Of a DNA stretch of 19,651 bases, positions 14,608 through 19,651 are shown one piece after another. The translations under genes and the position numbers were made by a program. Under the pieces are notes generated by a model. That model was given only the letters and a program-made list of their open reading frames with translations, searched no databases and had not been told where the DNA came from. Each line of letters opens with the position of its first letter. The stretch's first letter is position 1. Source of the DNA: RUG11867 sp964553435. Its GTDB lineage: Bacteria > Bacillota_I > Bacilli_A > RF39 > UBA660. Location of the stretch: the NCBI GenBank assembly GCA_964553435.1, contig CAZKKM010000023.1, positions 1-19,651 of the forward strand. The letters run 5' to 3'.

Positions 14608-16134
14608 ATGGAAAAAATGAAAAAGTTGTTGTTGACTGTATCTTTATTCGGATTGATCACAGTACCTTACAGTGTTCATGCTGAAGATTTACCAGTCGAT
14701 ACGAACCAAGACCAAAGCCAGACCGACGTCACACCTGCTGCACCTACGAATTCTTTGACATCTTTGAAATTGAAGTTGAGTGACACGGAAGAAAAGGACA
14801 TCGATTTATCGAAATGTACTAAGAATGCTGCAGGAACGGAATATACCTGCGATGTAGTATTGCCTTATAAGGCGGGAGTATTCAGCTTGGTTCCTACTAC
14901 GGACGAGAACTCTGCGGTACTCGAAGCTGAAAAAGGAAACTATGCCGATCAAGAATTGATCATGGCAAGTTCAACTTACCGAATCAATTTGTCAGATAAG
15001 GATGCTACTCCACCTGTGACAAAAGTCACTTACATCGTCAATGTTGCAAGAGAGACTGTCACACCTGCGATAGATGCTTTGACGATCAAACATGGTGACA
15101 CTGTATTGACTCCAACATACGAAGTCATCGATGGTAAGCCAACTTACACACTTGCAGCAGACTACACAGTCGACAAAATTACTATTGCTGTAGACTACGA
15201 CGATACGATTTTCTCAGCATCTTACATCTCCGAATTGAGCATGACACCTAACAGTTCTTACACACCTACGATTCGCGTGTATGAAACTAAGAATTCTCAA
15301 AACTATGTCGATTACTATCTCAAACTTTCGAGAGCACAAAATCCTCTTGTCACTGCACTTGGTGAAAAATTGGAAGAAAAATACGGAGATAACGTAAGCT
15401 TCTATTTCGATGAAGATGATGAAAAGGTTGTCTTCTATCAATATGTCGAACTCGACGGTACACATATCGAAAAAGCCTACGAAGTTGCTCTTGCAGCTGA
15501 CTCGACTGCCGATACTCTCTTGGCAGCTTACGAAGAAGCCATCAAAGGAACAAGCGAAGGTGTATATGTCTACACAGATGAAACCGGAGAAATAACTGAA
15601 CCGGTAATTAAAGAAATTGCCAATAGTAAAGCAGTTGCAACAGTAATGGGAAACGGTCAAAATGCATATTGGGAAATCGACGGAACCAAACTCACTGCCG
15701 CAGACAAAGGTTTCAATGCCGACGTCAGAGTCGATGACGAAGTCGATGAAGCTTTGAGAGCAAAAATAGAGAAATTGTTGGACAAAAAAGATAACGGTTT
15801 GATTATCGACTTTGCCCATGACGGAAAACTTCCTAATGGAACTAAAGTGATTATCTATGTTGGTGATAAAGAATATACTGATCAAAAATATAACCTCTAT
15901 TATTACAATGAAAAAGCAGGAACTTTGGAACTGGTCGTCAAGAATGTCAAAACTAATGTTGAAAACGGTCTTGTCGAAAGTGTTGAACTCGAACTCGATC
16001 ATTGCAGTTCATATGTTTTACTGCCAGCTAAGAACAACGCAAAAACGGGAATGCTCGATGTAGCTTTGTACTCTCTAGTTGCAGGTGCATCGCTCATCGG
16101 AATGATCGCTTTGATCAAAAAGAGAAACGACTAA
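14608..16134 (+). CDS. Secreted beta-sandwich surface protein with NAKTG sorting signal
   Basis: The protein is 508 residues. It starts with a signal peptide (MEKMKKLLLTVSLFGLITVP to YSVHA, cleavage before Glu-Asp), then a Thr/Pro/Gln-rich linker. Two repeats of about 100 residues (about 46-148 and 150-248) start with a SLKL/ALTI strand and end in YIVNVAR and YYLKLSR, as in cadherin-like beta-sandwich domains; this assignment is by pattern only. The C-terminus carries NAKTG (about 477-481), a hydrophobic segment and the basic tail KKRND, the classic layout of a sortase substrate with a non-LPXTG motif. A sortase gene follows directly. Start ATG 14608 is preferred because AAGGAT lies nine bases upstream; ATG 14599 is also possible. 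A terminator follows. Confidence 0.82.
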   Translation: MEKMKKLLLTVSLFGLITVPYSVHAEDLPVDTNQDQSQTDVTPAAPTNSLTSLKLKLSDTEEKDIDLSKCTKNAAGTEYTCDVVLPYKAGVFSLVPTTDENSAVLEAEKGNYADQELIMASSTYRINLSDKDATPPVTKVTYIVNVARETVTPAIDALTIKHGDTVLTPTYEVIDGKPTYTLAADYTVDKITIAVDYDDTIFSASYISELSMTPNSSYTPTIRVYETKNSQNYVDYYLKLSRAQNPLVTALGEKLEEKYGDNVSFYFDEDDEKVVFYQYVELDGTHIEKAYEVALAADSTADTLLAAYEEAIKGTSEGVYVYTDETGEITEPVIKEIANSKAVATVMGNGQNAYWEIDGTKLTAADKGFNADVRVDDEVDEALRAKIEKLLDKKDNGLIIDFAHDGKLPNGTKVIIYVGDKEYTDQKYNLYYYNEKAGTLELVVKNVKTNVENGLVESVELELDHCSSYVLLPAKNNAKTGMLDVALYSLVAGASLIGMIALIKKRND

Positions 16135-16158
16135 TCAAAAACCGAATTTCTCATTTTG

Positions 16159-16196
16159 AAAAGATTGCCAAAAATTGAAGGTGATCTTTTCTTTTT
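16159..16196 (+). terminator. Intrinsic terminator after the NAKTG protein gene
   Basis: AAAAGATTGCC (16159-16169) pairs with GGTGATCTTTT (16180-16190), including two G-U pairs, around a ten-base loop. A T tract follows (16192-16196). Confidence 0.75.
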
Positions 16197-16240
16197 GGGT
16201 ATTGATGTGGTATCATATAAGACAAGGAAGTGAATATGAA

Positions 16241-17362
16241 ATGGCTGCCACCAAAAAGAAAACAACTACAAAGAAAAATGTAAAAAAGAATACACCTAAT
16301 AAAAAAAATCCTGATAAATTACAAAGTGCATCTTCTAAAGTAGGCTCTTCTCGAAAGAAGACGAGCACCACAAAAAGGAATCAAAAGACGACTCCGAAAT
16401 CTTCGGCCAGCGCAAAAAAGAATGCACCTACTAAGAAAAAGTCGACTACTTTGTCCCCCAAAATAGAAGAACCCATCATCGATAAAGAAGAGAACATTTC
16501 CAATACACAAAGTGAGCCCACAGATAACAAAAAAAGCTCGATTCAAGAAGAATCTAAACGGCAAAAAAGTCAAACTAAAACGAAAAAAGTAATCAAATAT
16601 ATATTGATTTTTATCCTTTTTTGCATCTTCGCTTTCACGACATATAGGCTGACAAAGAATCGCTTCGATTTGGTAAAAAATCGCCATGATAACGACAAAT
16701 TGATAGAAGAAGTTCTTACACCGAATGTCGATGATGACGAAGTAGTAAAAGATGAAGAAAAACCTGCTGGCAAAAGAGGTAGCACCATCGATCCGAGTGC
16801 CTACAAAATCGACATTCCCAAACTCAAAAAGATAAATTCCGATACAGTGGGTTGGATCATCTTCAATAGTTACTATGTCAACAATCCCGTCGTCAAAACT
16901 GTCGATAACGAGTATTATCTTACCCACAGTTTTTATCGAGGAACGAACGAGGCGGGAGCCATCTTCATGGACTATCGAAACTCTTCTTTTGCCGACCGCA
17001 ACGTCGTCATCTATGGTCATGCAACCATCGATAGAAGCATGTTCGGCTCGCTCTCCGATGTGTTTACAGCTGGATACTTCGATCGAACCGGATCAGATAT
17101 GATTTACATCTACGACGCAGCCGGCAATCTCTTGAAATATCGCATCTTCAGTTATTACACGACTGCTAGCGAAGAATACTACATAACCACTCATTTCAAA
17201 AGTGATGCTGCTTTCCAGGAATTCATAAACACCGTAAAAAGTAGAAGCTTCTCGAATCGTAATATCGCCGTCACTTCGTCTGACAAGATTTTAACTTTGT
17301 CAACCTGCTATGGTAGTAGTGGAACCGATATGCGAAGAGTTATTCATGCCAAACGAGTTTGA
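16241..17362 (+). CDS. Class B-like sortase with a long lysine-rich cytoplasmic tail
   Basis: Sortases cleave a sorting motif and attach the protein to the cell wall or another protein. This one is 373 residues. Residues 1-115 are rich in Lys, Thr and Ser, the membrane anchor is at about 117-135, and the catalytic domain spans about 185-373. Catalytic residues are His260 in VIYGHATIDRSMF, Cys356 in TLSTCYG and an Arg at 365/366 in DMRRVIHAKRV. The patterns DTVGWIIFNS and YYLTHSFYRG favour class B. ATG 16241 is chosen because AAGGAAG lies ten bases upstream; the longer frame begins at TTG 16175 inside the terminator hairpin. The likely substrate is the adjacent NAKTG protein. Such a long basic cytoplasmic tail is unusual for sortases. 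Confidence 0.88.
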   Translation: MAATKKKTTTKKNVKKNTPNKKNPDKLQSASSKVGSSRKKTSTTKRNQKTTPKSSASAKKNAPTKKKSTTLSPKIEEPIIDKEENISNTQSEPTDNKKSSIQEESKRQKSQTKTKKVIKYILIFILFCIFAFTTYRLTKNRFDLVKNRHDNDKLIEEVLTPNVDDDEVVKDEEKPAGKRGSTIDPSAYKIDIPKLKKINSDTVGWIIFNSYYVNNPVVKTVDNEYYLTHSFYRGTNEAGAIFMDYRNSSFADRNVVIYGHATIDRSMFGSLSDVFTAGYFDRTGSDMIYIYDAAGNLLKYRIFSYYTTASEEYYITTHFKSDAAFQEFINTVKSRSFSNRNIAVTSSDKILTLSTCYGSSGTDMRRVIHAKRV

Positions 17363-17399
17363 CGAAAAGAATTTACCATTTCACTACGAAAATTATCGG

Positions 17400-17428
17400 T
17401 TGACAAACGAAGTGAACTATATTATAAT
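17400..17428 (+). promoter_or_regulatory. Promoter of the argS T-box leader
   Basis: A perfect TTGACA (17400-17405), a 17-base spacer and a perfect TATAAT (17423-17428), the best promoter in the window. Confidence 0.9.
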
Positions 17429-17440
17429 TTGACACATAAA

Positions 17441-17653
17441 AGCGACGAAGAGAAGTAGTAGGAACGAAACGTCCAATAGAGAGTCTCGAAATGGTGGAAA
17501 GAAGACGGATAGTTGTTCGCGAACGTGTCTCGGAGCTGGTTATAAAAAAAATAACCCGCAAATCTGCGTTAAAGATTCGAGTGATAGTGCATTCGCTATA
17601 AGTGAGGTGGTAACGCGGTCAATCCGTCCTCACATATAGTGGATGCTTTTTTA
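17441..17653 (+). promoter_or_regulatory. T-box riboswitch leader of argS, specifier CGT (Arg)
   Basis: A T-box senses uncharged tRNA and turns on the synthetase gene. Stem I has GAGA (17450-17453) pairing with TCTC (17528-17531), then a specifier loop with AGTAGTA on one side and GCGAACGTG on the other, closed by GAAC/GTTC. In the usual GAA-plus-codon pattern the specifier is CGT (17524-17526), arginine, which fits the downstream gene. An AGAGAG sequence and a GGTGGAAAG segment occur in the distal part of Stem I. The antiterminator is GTGAGG (17602-17607) with CCTCAC (17628-17633), with the tRNA-binding bulge TGGTA between. The T-box reads GGTGGTAACGCGG rather than the common GGTGGTACCGCG. 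A T run (17647-17652) follows, but the competing terminator stem is weak. Confidence 0.9.
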
Positions 17654-17666
17654 AGGAGGAAAACAC

Positions 17667-19376
17667 ATGTATATTGAAAAACTACAAGAAATTATTAAAA
17701 AAGTGATGATCGAACTTGGATATGAAATAGAACCGAGAGTAATCCTATCTAATAGACCGGACTTGTGCGACGTCCAATGCGATGACTGTTTCAAACTTGC
17801 CAAAGAATATCACAAAAATCCAAGCGAAATAGGAGAACAGATTGTTCAAAAGCTTTCATCTTTCGAAAATAAGGATGACTACTTTCAAAGTGTAGAATTC
17901 GTTGCCCCCGGATTTATCAACATGCGCATGAGCGATAAATTCATCGATGCATACATCCGTCGAATGATAGAAGACGACCATTTCGATTTGAAAAAGCCTG
18001 AAACTCCCGAACTATTCTATCTCGACTACGGCGGTGCCAATGTTGCAAAACCACTTCACGTTGGGCACTTGAGACCGGCCATCATCGGTGAGAGTATCAA
18101 TCGTATTTTGCGTTTTGCTGGCCATGCGACCATTTCCGATGCACATCTCGGAGACTATGGTCTACAGATAGGAGAAATAATTTATGCCATAAAAAGGGAC
18201 TATGCCGGCATTCCTCTCGAAGACATCGAATTCGATATGACCTACCTCGACAAAGTCTATCCCGAAATGAGTGCTTTGTGTAAGCAGGACTCAGCTATTC
18301 TCGAAAAATGTGAGCAAATTACCAAGGAACTTCAAGAGGGAAGAGAAGACTATCAATTCCTTTGGAAAAAAATATATGCCATCTCGATCGTCGAAATCGA
18401 AAAAATATATGGTTATTTAGACGTCAAATTCGATTATTGGTATGGAGAAAGCGAATGCTACCCGATGATTCCCGAAATGAAAGCTCATTACGAAAAATTG
18501 GGCTGCGTAATAGAAAGCGAAGGCGCTAAAGTTATAGAAGTGAAAGAAGATACGGACAACAAAGAGATGCCACCATTTATTCTCGAGAAATCCAATGGTG
18601 CATCCCTTTACTCGACGACTGATCTCGCTTGCATCTACGAGAGAATGCAAAGACACCATCCGGATCATATTTTGTACGTCGTCGACGCAAGGCAGGGGCT
18701 GCATTTCGAACAAGTATTCCGCGCTGCCAAAAAAGGCGGGTTCATGGGCAATACAACTCTCGAACACATCGGCTTTGGAACGATAAACGGCAAAGATGGC
18801 AAGCCTTTTAAGACGAGAAGTGGAGAAACCCTCAAATTGGCTGGGCTCATCGAAGATGTAAAAGAAACTTTTTTGAACCTAAAAGAATCCAACAAAGATA
18901 TGAGTTCTGAAGATATCGATAAAATAGTCAATGCGATAATCAAATTCGCAGACCTTCAAAACAATCTCGAAAAGAACTACATATTCGACATAGAAAAATT
19001 CGCAAGTGTCGTCGGCAAAACCGGTCCTTATATTCTCTATACTTACCTGAGAATAAACAAGATACTCGAAGATACTCCCGTCAAAGCCAGTTTGAGTGAT
19101 AGCATATACAATGAGTATGATAGAAATTTGAGGTTAAAACTTCTCGAATTGCAAAACAGTATCGATTTAGCAGTCGCCGAAAGACGTCCGCACTACATCG
19201 CAGATTATGTCTACAATCTTTGTGTTCTTGCGAACAATTTCTATCAAAACAACTACCTTTCGGGATTAGAAAGCGGAACAAAAAAAGATGACTGGATGCT
19301 GATCCTCACCTTGACCAACAGATTGATAAAAGAACTTCTAAATCTTCTCGTCATCGAAATACCGAGTTCCATGTGA
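17667..19376 (+). CDS. argS: Arginine--tRNA ligase
   Basis: The protein is 569 residues, the usual length. It charges tRNA-Arg with arginine using ATP. The N-terminal tRNA-binding domain (1-105) is followed by the class I Rossmann core with HVGH (131-134) in GGANVAKPLHVGHLRP, the arginine/ATP pocket SDAHLGDYG, and a KMSKS-equivalent loop KPFKTRSG (379-386). The helical DALR anticodon-binding domain ends the protein, including FADLQNNLEKNYIFD and VGKTGPYILYTYLRI. AAGGAGG (17654-17660) lies six bases before ATG. Expression is controlled by the T-box leader, so it rises when charged tRNA-Arg runs low. A strong terminator follows. It ends the block of TCG-rich genes in the window. Confidence 0.97.
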   Translation: MYIEKLQEIIKKVMIELGYEIEPRVILSNRPDLCDVQCDDCFKLAKEYHKNPSEIGEQIVQKLSSFENKDDYFQSVEFVAPGFINMRMSDKFIDAYIRRMIEDDHFDLKKPETPELFYLDYGGANVAKPLHVGHLRPAIIGESINRILRFAGHATISDAHLGDYGLQIGEIIYAIKRDYAGIPLEDIEFDMTYLDKVYPEMSALCKQDSAILEKCEQITKELQEGREDYQFLWKKIYAISIVEIEKIYGYLDVKFDYWYGESECYPMIPEMKAHYEKLGCVIESEGAKVIEVKEDTDNKEMPPFILEKSNGASLYSTTDLACIYERMQRHHPDHILYVVDARQGLHFEQVFRAAKKGGFMGNTTLEHIGFGTINGKDGKPFKTRSGETLKLAGLIEDVKETFLNLKESNKDMSSEDIDKIVNAIIKFADLQNNLEKNYIFDIEKFASVVGKTGPYILYTYLRINKILEDTPVKASLSDSIYNEYDRNLRLKLLELQNSIDLAVAERRPHYIADYVYNLCVLANNFYQNNYLSGLESGTKKDDWMLILTLTNRLIKELLNLLVIEIPSSM

Positions 19377-19379
19377 TCC

Positions 19380-19408
19380 AAGAGAACCTACAAATTTGGT
19401 TCTCTTTT
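19380..19408 (+). terminator. Intrinsic terminator of argS
   Basis: AAGAGAACC (19380-19388) pairs perfectly with GGTTCTCTT (19398-19406) around a nine-base loop; four T follow from 19405. Confidence 0.88.
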
Positions 19409-19444
19409 AATATATATAAAATATCAGGCTCTAATTCGACATTT

Positions 19445-19501
19445 CTTTCTGCCTCATTTCTTTGCTTTCTGCCTCATTTTGTGCTATAATGAGGCAGAAA
19501 G
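19445..19501 (+). repeat. Operator-like repeats: two direct and one inverted copy
   Basis: CTTTCTGCCTCATTT occurs at 19445-19459 and 19465-19479, exactly 20 bases apart. Its inverted form AATGAGGCAGAAAG occurs at 19488-19501. The second and third copies form a perfect 14-base inverted repeat with a nine-base gap. The promoter of the following gene lies within the repeats, so they are probable repressor binding sites. Confidence 0.75.
19462..19490 (+). promoter_or_regulatory. Promoter of the Fic-like gene, embedded in operator repeats
   Basis: TTGCTT (19462-19467), a 17-base spacer and TATAAT (19485-19490). The -35 overlaps the second repeat and the -10 overlaps the inverted copy. Confidence 0.8.
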
Positions 19502-19514
19502 GAGAAGATTTCAT

Positions 19515-19651
19515 ATGCGAACATTTGATTTAAGCGACAAAATTGAAAAACTATTCACTCCCAATATGATTAACTCAATATCTTTAATTCACGAATATAA
19601 AGGCCAACAATCGTTATATATAGAATCTAAAAGAGATGTTTTGACAACCTT
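19515..19651 (+). CDS. Fic-family-like protein, N-terminal part only
   Basis: The frame starts at ATG 19515, after AAAGGAGAAG, and runs off the window after 45 codons. The visible part has the pattern MINSISLIHEYKGQQSLYIE, which resembles the N-terminal helices of Bacillota Fic proteins (commonly PEIVNLISxIHEYKGKQ). Fic enzymes transfer AMP or similar groups to target proteins using a conserved HPFxxGNGR motif, which would lie beyond the window and cannot be checked. Its codons are AT-rich and lack TCGA, unlike argS next to it. The repeats around its promoter suggest autoregulation, perhaps by a C-terminal winged helix found in some Fic proteins. Confidence 0.6.
   Translation, partial: MRTFDLSDKIEKLFTPNMINSISLIHEYKGQQSLYIESKRDVLTT

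Noticed and set aside
15214..16002. Long minus-strand open frame opposite the NAKTG protein gene
   Set aside because: It is a shadow: low-complexity Phe/Ile/Ser-rich translation, no ribosome binding site, and the plus-strand gene has signal peptide, domains and sorting signal.
16319..17020. Long minus-strand open frame opposite the sortase gene
   Set aside because: Phe/Val/Ile-rich shadow without start signals; the plus strand encodes a complete sortase.

Overview
The window looks like a chromosomal segment of a low-GC Gram-positive bacterium of the Bacillota/Mycoplasmatota side of the tree, probably an uncultured Bacilli-like lineage. The evidence is sigma-A-type promoters (TTGACA/TATAAT, 16-18 bp spacing), strong AGGAGG-type ribosome binding sites, a T-box leader on an aminoacyl-tRNA synthetase gene, a class B-like sortase with a C-terminally anchored surface protein, and TGA used as an ordinary stop. 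TGA as stop rules out a Mycoplasma-type code. No rRNA, tRNA, insertion sequence or CRISPR array was seen.

Layout, left to right. Positions 1-800 are very AT-rich. They hold the 5' part of an unrecognised minus-strand gene (1-211), a candidate structured minus-strand RNA ending in a U-run (294-424), and a leader for the next operon. Positions 801-2059 carry two overlapping DUF4230-like genes, one membrane-anchored and one lipoprotein, closed by an intrinsic terminator. A minus-strand multi-pass membrane protein (2117-3250) is divergent from a small Cdd1-like helix-hairpin-helix gene (3388-3660). A DUF4026/DUF2314-like gene follows (3725-4984). Positions 5027-8874 are a tight operon: TetR-type regulator, ABC ATPase and two ABC-2 permeases, with overlapping start and stop codons and a candidate operator at the promoter. 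A minus-strand Ppx/GppA-like gene (8917-9807) follows.

The right half is mostly a cell-surface region. At 9963 a good promoter and ribosome binding site lead into a signal-anchor gene interrupted by a run of nine G. In this copy the frame closes after 15 codons. Removing one G (or adding two) restores a 454-residue surface protein, so this looks like a phase-variable locus caught in the OFF state. Two tandem paralogues with a transglutaminase-like Cys-His-Asp core follow. Next come a secreted beta-sandwich protein ending in an NAKTG-type sorting signal and a class B-like sortase with an unusually long, lysine-rich cytoplasmic tail. The sortase and the NAKTG protein are very likely enzyme and substrate.

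The window ends with argS under a T-box whose specifier reads as CGT (Arg), and with the start of a Fic-like gene whose promoter lies inside three copies of a 14-15 bp operator-like repeat. The most notable observations are the poly-G switch, the minus-strand structured RNA with two GNRA-capped hairpins, and the operator repeats before the Fic-like gene.
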